The notes under the pieces: model-generated
The model's database searches: none
The model's input: only the letters and a program-made list of their open reading frames with translations
What the model was told of the DNA's origin: nothing
Translations under genes and position numbers: made by a program
Shown: piece by piece, positions 1 through 5,891 of the stretch
Layout: each line of letters starts with the position of its first letter
Position numbering within the stretch: position 1 is the stretch's first letter
Origin: JAJTFW01 sp031411335
Lineage (GTDB): Bacteria; Bacteroidota; Bacteroidia; AKYH767-A; OLB10
Reading direction: 5' to 3'
NCBI GenBank assembly: GCA_031411335.1
Contig: JANOAX010000091.1
Span: 1-16,586 of the forward strand
Length of the DNA: 16,586 nt

Positions 1-83
1 AAAACTGCAAGCACAATTCCAACAAGTAAAATGACTACTGTTGTTAAAATAATTTTGTAATTATTCTTTATTGACGTCCACAT
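1..83 (-). CDS. N-terminus of a membrane-anchored protein (partial, cut by window edge)
   Basis: Reading the minus strand from an ATG at 83-81 gives 27 codons without a stop before the window ends. The peptide starts MWTSIKNNYKI and then runs into a strongly hydrophobic stretch (ILTTVVILLVGIVLAV). This is a short positively charged N-terminus followed by one membrane segment or uncleaved signal anchor, with no obvious signal peptidase site in the visible part. It lies 90 bp downstream of the VWA gene on the same strand and may be co-transcribed with it. Nothing visible identifies a family. The start is plausible but only the first 27 residues can be judged, so identity is unknown. Confidence 0.55.
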   Translation of the reverse strand, partial: MWTSIKNNYKIILTTVVILLVGIVLAV

Positions 84-142
84 TTTTTGTCTCGCATCTT
101 TTAATCTAGCCGCTAACTATAAACTTAACGATTAACTCAAAA

Positions 143-169
143 TCTAACATCCAACTTCTAACATCCAAC
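143..169. repeat. Tandem 13-bp direct repeat in low-complexity spacer
   Basis: The 13-mer TCTAACATCCAAC occurs at 143-155 and again, perfectly, at 157-169. It sits in a spacer (84-173) rich in variants of CTAAC (also at 112-116). The spacer lies between the VWA stop codon and the start of the next minus-strand gene. No hairpin terminator is visible there. The reverse complement of the same word family (TGTTAGATTTTAGATT) appears after purB at 5678-5697. Confidence 0.7.
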
Positions 170-173
170 ATCT

Positions 174-1298
174 TCAACGGAGTCCCCAATAGCGATACAA
201 AATATTCATTACCGAGCGATGAAAAATGTTGTTGTCGGGCATTTTTCCTTCCACGTAGGCTTTTTGGAGATGGTCTAATTCTACTTTAGGAAATTCTTTA
301 TGGATTTGTTTTTGGATTTCTTCCCGCACTTTATGCAACTCTTTCACCTGAAGTAAAAATGCATCGGAATTTACTGCTGTTGTTTCTGAAGGGTGCAACA
401 TGTTTGAACTTAAATAATCGCAATTTCGGTAGATGGATTGAAAATCATTTGATGATTTAAAATACATGCGATGTAAAAAAGTTTCCCGTGAAGTTTCATA
501 TGCACCGGAGTCGGCAGAAGTTAATGACTTTCTACATGTGCTGCTATCGTCGCTGGTCCAGTAATAGGTGGCATTAAACTTTGCATTGAGTGATTCCAAA
601 TGGGCAGTGACTGAATTCCACACTTTCACTTCCTCTACTTTGTTGATGGTAATTTCCGTTTGCATGCCGTTGGTGAGTCCGGCAATACGACGATAACCGG
701 GAAGTTCTTTAAACCAATTTGCCGATTTCATTACATACAAAGAATGAATTGGAATATTCTTGGCACGCGCTTGTTCACAATATTTCACATACTCGTAACC
801 GTTAGCTGTAACCATTCCATTTCCTACCAGATAAATCATCTTCACCGCATCGCTTTGATCTGACCATTTCATTCCATTCACCGCGGTGCGAATCGCTTCA
901 CTTACTATTTGATCTCCTTTTTCGATAGAAGGTCGAAGCTTGTACAATTCCATCTCAATCAAATCAAAATTATTGGTGAGTGGAGCTAAAATTTTCACAT
1001 ACGAATTTTCTTTACCAAAACTGGGGCGAGAAAAACCAATCACGCCAATGCGCAAATCGGGTTTAGGCTCCATGTGATTAGCTTGATTGATGATGAGCCA
1101 TAAATTATCACGAAGATCATTGATAAGTCCGTTGGTACTTCCACTGAGGTCAACACAAAAAACAAGATCCAATGGCTTTTGTCCATTCGCATACTGTTTT
1201 GTTCCACCATCTTCTGCAAAAACGAAAGATGAATAGAAGCCAAAAACTAAAAAGAAAATTAATTTCCACATATATCTAAAAATATTTCTGTTCTTCAT
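174..1298 (-). CDS. Secreted von Willebrand factor A domain protein
   Basis: This 374-residue protein has an N-terminal signal peptide (basic start, hydrophobic core about 11-28, likely cleavage after FVFA) and is predicted to be exported. A VWA domain follows at about residues 41-230. It opens with LDLVFCVDLSGS, whose D50, S52 and S54 form the first loop of the metal-ion-dependent adhesion site (MIDAS). The other two MIDAS positions look degenerate: the expected Thr loop reads EKGDQ, and the expected Asp after the central strand is Asn (YLVGNG). The C-terminal 140 residues contain two cysteines (STCRK, RNCDY) and an amphipathic helical tail (KELHKVREEIQKQIHKEF), with no family I recognise. 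VWA domains usually bind protein partners. The partner here is unknown. The gene has its own candidate promoter and is followed by a gene for a membrane-anchored protein. Confidence 0.85.
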   Translation of the reverse strand: MKNRNIFRYMWKLIFFLVFGFYSSFVFAEDGGTKQYANGQKPLDLVFCVDLSGSTNGLINDLRDNLWLIINQANHMEPKPDLRIGVIGFSRPSFGKENSYVKILAPLTNNFDLIEMELYKLRPSIEKGDQIVSEAIRTAVNGMKWSDQSDAVKMIYLVGNGMVTANGYEYVKYCEQARAKNIPIHSLYVMKSANWFKELPGYRRIAGLTNGMQTEITINKVEEVKVWNSVTAHLESLNAKFNATYYWTSDDSSTCRKSLTSADSGAYETSRETFLHRMYFKSSNDFQSIYRNCDYLSSNMLHPSETTAVNSDAFLLQVKELHKVREEIQKQIHKEFPKVELDHLQKAYVEGKMPDNNIFHRSVMNILYRYWGLR

Positions 1299-1326
1299 TT
1301 AAGCCACTTTCTTCACTTACAAATTT

Positions 1327-1334
1327 CAAATTTA
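1327..1334 (-). promoter_or_regulatory. Candidate Bacteroidota -7 box for the VWA gene, with adjacent inverted repeat
   Basis: The minus strand reads TAAATTTG, an exact match to TAnnTTTG, 28 bp upstream of the VWA start codon. Directly upstream (plus 1335-1347) is the perfect inverted repeat AAGAG-ACG-CTCTT, placed where a regulator could act. No convincing -33 TTG is found at the usual distance, so the promoter call is moderate and the operator idea is inference. Confidence 0.45.
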
Positions 1335-1431
1335 AAGAGACGCTCTTCACTTCACTCTAAAAAAGTTATTAAGAAAGAAATGTGACTATCTTACAATTAT
1401 ACAATTGAAAAAATCCAATGCATCATTAAAA

Positions 1432-2097
1432 TCATAAAAAATACTGTTTCAAATAGACCGATAATGACCGAAGAGCTTCCTCTAACTTCCAATTTTCTCG
1501 ATTTCGCGGTTCTACATAATTGGAGATGGACCTGACTTGCAAAGAATCTACACCTGCCATTGCACATGCATAAAAAAATGCAGCACCTTCCATCGTTTCA
1601 ATTTGCGCGTTACTTCTCCTCTTAAAATTCGCAATGCTTTGTGCATTTCCATGAACTGTATTTACACTAGCTCCAGTTACTTTCCGTAAATCTCCAATGT
1701 TCTTCCACTCGCCCATCGGCACCAACTTCCCATTCGAAAAAGGAACATCATTTTCACGCTGTAACGTCATCTCAAAAAGAGAAATAAAATCATCATTATT
1801 TTCAGCTCCTAAATCGGCAAACTCATCGGTAATTATTTCAACTGTTGTTCCCAATGGAATTGAAAAATCGAACGAACCTGCCACTCCAAAATTAATTGCT
1901 CCGTCAAAGGACAAGGTAGACAGGATTTTGCCCAATTGATACGCGGTGGCTGTAAGACCAACTCCAGAAATCAGGAGCGACTTTCCAGTCCCTAAAAGAT
2001 CAGGATAAAACCCCGTTTTTAGCGATCCGTCTAAGCCCAACGCGGTTGATTCCAACGGTGTAGCGCAAACAAAGAGAAGATTACGAGAAGGGTTCAT
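1432..2097 (-). CDS. mqnB: Futalosine hydrolase (menaquinone biosynthesis)
   Basis: This 221-residue cytoplasmic protein of the nucleoside phosphorylase/hydrolase (MTA/SAH nucleosidase-like) fold is predicted to cleave futalosine to dehypoxanthine futalosine plus hypoxanthine in the alternative menaquinone pathway. The supporting motifs are the N-terminal strand LLFVCATPLES with the conserved Glu (E16), the glycine loop ISGVGLTATA (43-52), NFGVAGSF (69-76), the purine-nucleosidase signature ETMEGAAFFYA (167-177), and RSISNYVEPRNRENW (189-203). The last motif has Asn where adenosine-type nucleosidases carry Asp, which fits a hypoxanthine-bearing substrate. The length is normal for MqnB. The start codon is fixed by how close the first core strand lies to residue 1. 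No other mqn gene is in the window, and the gene stands alone, divergent from the pterin pair. A generic 5'-methylthioadenosine nucleosidase is the less likely alternative. Confidence 0.85.
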   Translation of the reverse strand: MNPSRNLLFVCATPLESTALGLDGSLKTGFYPDLLGTGKSLLISGVGLTATAYQLGKILSTLSFDGAINFGVAGSFDFSIPLGTTVEIITDEFADLGAENNDDFISLFEMTLQRENDVPFSNGKLVPMGEWKNIGDLRKVTGASVNTVHGNAQSIANFKRRSNAQIETMEGAAFFYACAMAGVDSLQVRSISNYVEPRNRENWKLEEALRSLSVYLKQYFL

Positions 2098-2101
2098 GGA
2101 A

Positions 2102-2109
2102 CAAAGATA
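2102..2109 (-). promoter_or_regulatory. Candidate -7 box very close to the mqnB start codon
   Basis: The minus strand reads TATCTTTG, an exact TAnnTTTG match, with its last base only 4 bp upstream of the mqnB ATG. With the usual 4-7 nt from box to transcription start, the transcript would begin at or next to the start codon, giving a leaderless or nearly leaderless mRNA. I do not see a good -33 TTG at about 20 bp upstream, so a chance match remains possible. Confidence 0.4.
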
Positions 2110-2219
2110 ATCTCATAATAATCAATAGCAGAATTTCCCATTAGGGCAGACACATATCCTTATGTAAGTGAAGAATTAATTGGAGAGAATGCAATGCACT
2201 GTCTTTGTGCTTATTATAG

Positions 2220-2251
2220 TTGTGAAAGATCAGAAAAAAGCCGTAATTTTG
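2220..2251 (+). promoter_or_regulatory. Bacteroidota-type promoter for the pterin genes
   Basis: A TTG (2220-2222) is followed after 21 bp by TAATTTTG (2244-2251), matching the primary-sigma-factor consensus of this phylum (TTTG-N19-21-TAnnTTTG). The predicted start of transcription is near 2257, giving a 5' leader of about 30 nt before the ATG at 2288. It faces away from mqnB, so 2098-2287 is a divergent intergenic region. Confidence 0.65.
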
Positions 2252-2287
2252 TAGACTTATCATCCTTGAAAAAAGGGAAATTGCAAT

Positions 2288-2698
2288 ATGCTGTATATCA
2301 CAAGAAAAGAAAGATTTAACGCTGCTCACAAGCTTCATAGAAAAGATTGGAGCAACGAAAAGAACATGGAAGTTTTTGGGAAATGTTCCAATCCCAATTG
2401 GCACGGACATAATTATGATCTATTTGTCACCGTAAAAGGAAACATCAATCCCGAAACTGGATTTGTCATCGACTTAAAATATTTAAGTACTTTGATTAAA
2501 GATAAAGTGGTGGATAAAATTGATCACAAAAACGTGAATTTAGACGTTGACTTCATGGAAGGCAAGATGGCTTCTACGGAAGTATTAGCTCAAACGATTT
2601 GGGAACAGTTGGCGGATGCAATTGCTGCACAAGGATGTGCTTTACATTGCATCAAATTATACGAGACAGAAAATAATTTCGTTGAATACTTTGGATAA
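2288..2698 (+). CDS. 6-pyruvoyl-tetrahydropterin synthase / 6-carboxytetrahydropterin synthase family protein (PTPS-II-like active site)
   Basis: This 136-residue tunnel-fold enzyme of COG0720 acts on 7,8-dihydroneopterin triphosphate, the product of the next gene (folE). Zinc ligands H14 (FNAAHKL), H39 and H41 (WHGHNY) are present. So are the catalytic Cys C33, the Asp-His pair D79-H80 (KIDHKN) and the pterin-anchoring E126 (YETENN). The spacing C-x5-HGH (CSNPNWHGH), the preceding FGK and the ending ETENN resemble animal PTPS closely. Queuosine-type QueD usually has C-x3-HGH. The likely reaction is therefore formation of 6-pyruvoyl-tetrahydropterin (biopterin-type pathway), although annotation pipelines may call it queD, and both activities occur in the family. 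The gene runs directly into folE, with open frames overlapping around the stop codon, so the two are almost certainly one transcript from the promoter at 2220-2251. Confidence 0.88.
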   Translation: MLYITRKERFNAAHKLHRKDWSNEKNMEVFGKCSNPNWHGHNYDLFVTVKGNINPETGFVIDLKYLSTLIKDKVVDKIDHKNVNLDVDFMEGKMASTEVLAQTIWEQLADAIAAQGCALHCIKLYETENNFVEYFG

Positions 2699-2744
2699 AA
2701 AAAACAATTTGGCAAACGACAATCACATACACGACACAGAAGAT

Positions 2745-3344
2745 ATGGATGGTTACGTGCGTAACGATACGTATCCTACCGAATTGACAGAGCAATTGGC
2801 AAGTCAATACAAATCAATACTTGAAAAACTTGGTGAAAACGTAAATAGAGAGGGACTCCTAAAGACGCCAGAACGTGTTGCGAAAGCCATGCAGTTTTTA
2901 TTACATGGTAACGATTTGGATCCTGTTGCTATTTTGAATTCAGCTAAATTCAAAGAGGATTACAAGCAAATGGTGATTGTAAAAGATATTGAGTTGTACA
3001 GTTTGTGTGAGCATCATCTTTTACCTTTCTTTGGAAAAGCGCATATTGCCTACATCCCTAATAATTACATTGTAGGCTTAAGTAAAATTCCACGAATTGT
3101 AGATGCTTTCTCTCGACGATTACAAGTTCAAGAAAGATTAACAACTGACATTCGTGATTGCATTCAATCGACGCTAGAACCACTTGGTGTAGCTGTGGTG
3201 ATTGAAGCGCAACATCTTTGCATGCAGATGCGCGGCGTTCAAAAACAAAATTCGGTGACGACTACATCGGCCTTCACTGGAGAATTTGAAAACGACAGAA
3301 CAAGAAAAGAATTTATTTCTCTCATTTTAGGAAAGCTGCATTAA
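2745..3344 (+). CDS. folE: GTP cyclohydrolase I
   Basis: The enzyme converts GTP to 7,8-dihydroneopterin triphosphate and formate, the entry step to folate and to the PTPS branch. From the ATG at 2745 it has 199 residues, a usual length. The helical N-terminal region leads to EGLLKTPERVAKAM (36-49). Zinc ligands are C88 and H91 in LCEHHLLPFFGKAH, with catalytic H90, plus C159 in QHLCMQMRGV. VGLSKIPRIVDAFSRR (110-125) and the TTTSAFTGEF end (172-181) are typical. The start is uncertain. The same frame is open upstream into the PTPS gene, with a TTG at 2691 (overlapping the PTPS stop codon by 8 bp) and an ATG at 2616. I chose 2745 because it begins just before the conserved region and avoids overlap. 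Translational coupling from the TTG at 2691 is a fair alternative. Confidence 0.92.
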   Translation: MDGYVRNDTYPTELTEQLASQYKSILEKLGENVNREGLLKTPERVAKAMQFLLHGNDLDPVAILNSAKFKEDYKQMVIVKDIELYSLCEHHLLPFFGKAHIAYIPNNYIVGLSKIPRIVDAFSRRLQVQERLTTDIRDCIQSTLEPLGVAVVIEAQHLCMQMRGVQKQNSVTTTSAFTGEFENDRTRKEFISLILGKLH

Positions 3345-3381
3345 TGGCTTTCCCCTCTATTAAAAATAAAAATCATTCATC

Positions 3382-4251
3382 ATGAAAGCATACATCTTCC
3401 CCGGACAAGGTTCACAATTCTCAGGAATGGGAAAAGAACTTTATGAAACTTCTGAATTGGCAAAAACCATGTTTGAACAAGCCAATGACATCATTGGATT
3501 TAGAATTTCAGACATTATGTTTTCTGGAACAGATGAAGAATTACGACAAACTAATGTAACACAACCAGCTATTTTTATTCACTCGGTGATTCAAGCAAGA
3601 GTAATGGGAGCTGATTTCAAACCCGACATGGTGGCAGGACATTCACTGGGAGAATTTTCTGCTTTGGTGGCGAATGGAACATTGAGCTTTGAAGATGGAT
3701 TGAAGCTTGTTATTGAGAGAGCAAATGCCATGCAAAAAGCCTGTGAGATTACTCCTGGAACCATGGCGGCTGTTTTGGCTTTGGAAGATGAGAAAGTAGA
3801 AATGATTTGTGCGGAAACGCCAGGAGTAGTTGTTGCTGCAAATTATAATTGTCCTGGCCAACTGGTAATTTCTGGAGAAGTAGAAGCCGTAAAAGCAGCG
3901 TGTGAGAAACTAACGGCTGCGGGTGCACGAAGAGCATTATTATTACCTGTGGGTGGGGCGTTTCATAGCCCTTTGATGGAGCCAGCACGTGAGAAATTAG
4001 CAGCAGCCATAGAAGCGACTACTTTCAGCACACCCAATTGCCCTGTCTACCAAAACGCCACGGCCACTCCACAAACCGATGTAGTTACCATACGTAAAAA
4101 TTTAATTGCTCAATTAACCGCTCCTGTGAAATGGACACAAAGCATAGAGCATATGTTTGCCGATGGAGCAAACACATTTACAGAAGTAGGTCCAGGCAAA
4201 GTATTGCAAGGGCTGGTAAAAAAAATCAACAAGGAAGCGGTTATCGTTTAA
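3382..4251 (+). CDS. fabD: Malonyl-CoA:ACP transacylase
   Basis: This 289-residue cytoplasmic enzyme moves malonyl groups from CoA to acyl carrier protein to supply fatty acid elongation. The N-terminal FPGQGSQ (6-12) provides the oxyanion-hole Gln. The nucleophile elbow is GHSLGE with S88. R113 (VIERANAMQ) matches the malonate-carboxylate-binding Arg. The catalytic His is H195 in GGAFHSPLM, followed by the C-terminal EVGPGKVLQGL. Full family length, all key residues present. It starts 37 bp after folE on the same strand, so read-through from the pterin promoter is possible, but no functional link is known. A hairpin after the stop separates it from purB. Confidence 0.96.
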   Translation: MKAYIFPGQGSQFSGMGKELYETSELAKTMFEQANDIIGFRISDIMFSGTDEELRQTNVTQPAIFIHSVIQARVMGADFKPDMVAGHSLGEFSALVANGTLSFEDGLKLVIERANAMQKACEITPGTMAAVLALEDEKVEMICAETPGVVVAANYNCPGQLVISGEVEAVKAACEKLTAAGARRALLLPVGGAFHSPLMEPAREKLAAAIEATTFSTPNCPVYQNATATPQTDVVTIRKNLIAQLTAPVKWTQSIEHMFADGANTFTEVGPGKVLQGLVKKINKEAVIV

Positions 4252-4271
4252 ATCAACATACTCATTTTATC

Positions 4272-4290
4272 CTCGTTAAAATTTAGCGAG
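4272..4290 (+). terminator. Weak hairpin after fabD, possible intrinsic terminator
   Basis: CTCGTTAA/TTTAGCGAG-type arms form an 8-bp stem (one T-G pair) with a 3-nt loop, 20 bp after the fabD stop. The downstream sequence ACATTTATTTATTATT is U-rich but interrupted, so termination may be inefficient. Confidence 0.4.
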
Positions 4291-4319
4291 ACATTTATTT
4301 ATTATTCCAAGTAAAACTC

Positions 4320-5672
4320 ATGAATCTCCACCCATTAAATGCCATTTCACCTATTGACGGAAGATATAGAAGTAGCTGCGAAGAATTAGCGCTCTACTTC
4401 TCTGAAGAGGCTTTAATGCGCTATCGTGTTTTAGTGGAAGTAGAATACTTTATTGAGTTATGCGAACTTCCGTTGCCACAACTGAAACAGTTCGACAAAA
4501 ATAAATTCAAAGCATTACGTTCTATTTACAATGACTTCAAACATGAAGACGGGTTGCACATCAAAAGCATTGAAAAAACAACGAACCACGATGTAAAGGC
4601 CGTAGAATATTTTTTAAAAGAAAAATTTGATGCATTAGGGCTACAAGAACACAAAGAATTTATTCATTTTGGACTGACATCGCAGGACATCAACAATACG
4701 GCAATTCCACTGAGTATTTTAGAGGCCAATGCACAAATTTATTTACCGGCGATCAAAGCCATCAGTGAAAAAATTCAATTAGTCGCTAAAGATTGGAAAG
4801 ACATTCCGATGTTAGCGCGTACACATGGTCAGCCGGCCTCTCCTACTCGACTCGGAAAAGAAATTTACATTTTCCATCATCGTTTACAAGCACAACTAGA
4901 ACTATTAAACAGTATTACTTCTTCGGCAAAGTTTGGTGGTGCGACGGGAAATTTCAATGCACATGCAGTAGCTTATCCAGAAATTGATTGGATTGCTTTT
5001 AGCGATCGATTCATTCAGCGATTAGGTTTACAACGTTCGGCATACACCACGCAAATTGAGCACTATGATAACATGGCTGCACTTTTTGATTCGATGAAAC
5101 GCATCAACACCATTTTAGTTGATTTATCGAGAGACATGTGGACGTACATTTCCATGAACTACTTCACACAAAAAGTGGTAGCCAATGAAGTAGGATCATC
5201 AGCGATGCCACATAAAGTAAATCCCATTGACTTCGAAAATGCAGAAGGTAATTTAGGAATGGCAAATGCGTTGTTTGAACACTTGGCGGCGAAATTACCG
5301 GTATCGAGATTGCAAAGAGATTTGACGGATTCCACCGTGTTGAGAAATGTTGGCGTTCCATACGCGCACACCTTGATTGCATGCAAATCATTATTAAAAG
5401 GATTTAATAAAATTAGTGTCAATGCAGATATCATTCAGCAAGACCTTTCCGAAAATTGGGCGGTTGTTGCCGAGGCGATACAAACTATTTTAAGAAGAGA
5501 AGCTTTTCCAAATCCCTATGAAGCGTTGAAATCGTTAACCAGAACAGGAGAGAAAATTAATCCCGATACCATTTCTAAATTTATTGATGGATTAGATGTT
5601 TCGGAAAAGTTGAAAACAGAGTTGAGGAAGATTACTCCGTTTAATTATACAGGAGTGGTGAAAGAGTTTTAG
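4320..5672 (+). CDS. purB: Adenylosuccinate lyase
   Basis: The 450-residue enzyme of the fumarase/aspartase superfamily releases fumarate from SAICAR and from adenylosuccinate in purine synthesis. It is of the Escherichia coli PurB type, as shown by the N-terminus LNAISPIDGRY (6-16), KTTNHDVKAVEYFLKEK (86-102), EFIHFGLTSQDINN (113-126) and ARTHGQPASPT (166-176, H169 being the general-acid region). The mobile signature loop is GSSAMPHKVNPIDFENAEGN (292-311), which carries the catalytic Ser. KLPVSRLQRDLTDSTVLRN follows. The length matches that subgroup, the frame is intact and nothing is truncated. It is 68 bp downstream of fabD. No purine-pathway neighbour is present, so it is probably transcribed alone or by read-through. 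Confidence 0.97.
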   Translation: MNLHPLNAISPIDGRYRSSCEELALYFSEEALMRYRVLVEVEYFIELCELPLPQLKQFDKNKFKALRSIYNDFKHEDGLHIKSIEKTTNHDVKAVEYFLKEKFDALGLQEHKEFIHFGLTSQDINNTAIPLSILEANAQIYLPAIKAISEKIQLVAKDWKDIPMLARTHGQPASPTRLGKEIYIFHHRLQAQLELLNSITSSAKFGGATGNFNAHAVAYPEIDWIAFSDRFIQRLGLQRSAYTTQIEHYDNMAALFDSMKRINTILVDLSRDMWTYISMNYFTQKVVANEVGSSAMPHKVNPIDFENAEGNLGMANALFEHLAAKLPVSRLQRDLTDSTVLRNVGVPYAHTLIACKSLLKGFNKISVNADIIQQDLSENWAVVAEAIQTILRREAFPNPYEALKSLTRTGEKINPDTISKFIDGLDVSEKLKTELRKITPFNYTGVVKEF

Positions 5673-5697
5673 TTGTTAGTTGTTAGATTTTAGATTA
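5671..5697. repeat. Low-complexity TTGTTAG repeat after purB
   Basis: AGTTGTT occurs twice in tandem (5671-5677 and 5678-5684), followed by two AGATT words (AGATTTT at 5685-5691 and AGATTAT at 5692-5698). Read on the other strand it is a run of CTAAAATCTAACAACTAAC, the same word family as the spacer at 112-169. It begins within the purB stop codon. Confidence 0.6.
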
Positions 5698-5700
5698 TTA

Positions 5701-5780
5701 TTAGTGGCGAAGAGATTTTGCTCTGAATACTTTTTTCCGCTGTGTCCGCTGCTTAAACGCTGCGAACGTTGCGGTTAAAG
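5701..5780. repeat. Dispersed intergenic repeat, copy 1 (upstream of first Ig-like gene)
   Basis: About 80 bp align with 7563-7640. Shared words in the same order are TTAGTGGCGAA, an ATTTT stretch, TTTTTTCCGCTG, AAACGCTGC and a terminal TTTAAA/TTAAAG. The element is locally GC-rich and contains short imperfect self-complementary segments (AACGTT core at 5767-5772). The rest of the gap, 5781-5862, holds a perfect inverted repeat GTGTA-CAT-TACAC at 5846-5858 and no gene. Confidence 0.65.
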
Positions 5781-5862
5781 GATAAGCAATTTAAGGACTA
5801 GAATTTGATTATTTTTTCAAAAACATACTAAATATCGGATAAAAGGTGTACATTACACTCTA

Positions 5863-5870
5863 TATCTTTC
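5863..5870 (+). promoter_or_regulatory. Putative -7 box of the first Ig-like gene
   Basis: TATCTTTC differs from TAnnTTTG by its last base and lies 21 nt before the ATG. The second paralogue has TACTTTTC at exactly the same distance (7784-7791), and a 20-nt stretch that starts inside both boxes is identical. Conservation supports a role, but no -33 element is evident. The inverted repeat at 5846-5858 lies directly upstream of this box only. Confidence 0.35.
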
Positions 5871-5891
5871 CATCTAAATCTGATTTTATTT

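Noticed and set aside
1394..1407. Inverted repeat CAATT-ATAC-AATTG after mqnB as a terminator
   Set aside because: The stem is 5 bp with only one G-C pair and no T-run follows in the direction of transcription.
2141..2410. Minus-strand open frame overlapping the pterin promoter and PTPS start
   Set aside because: It covers a divergent promoter and the 5' end of a well-conserved enzyme gene and has no recognisable protein features.
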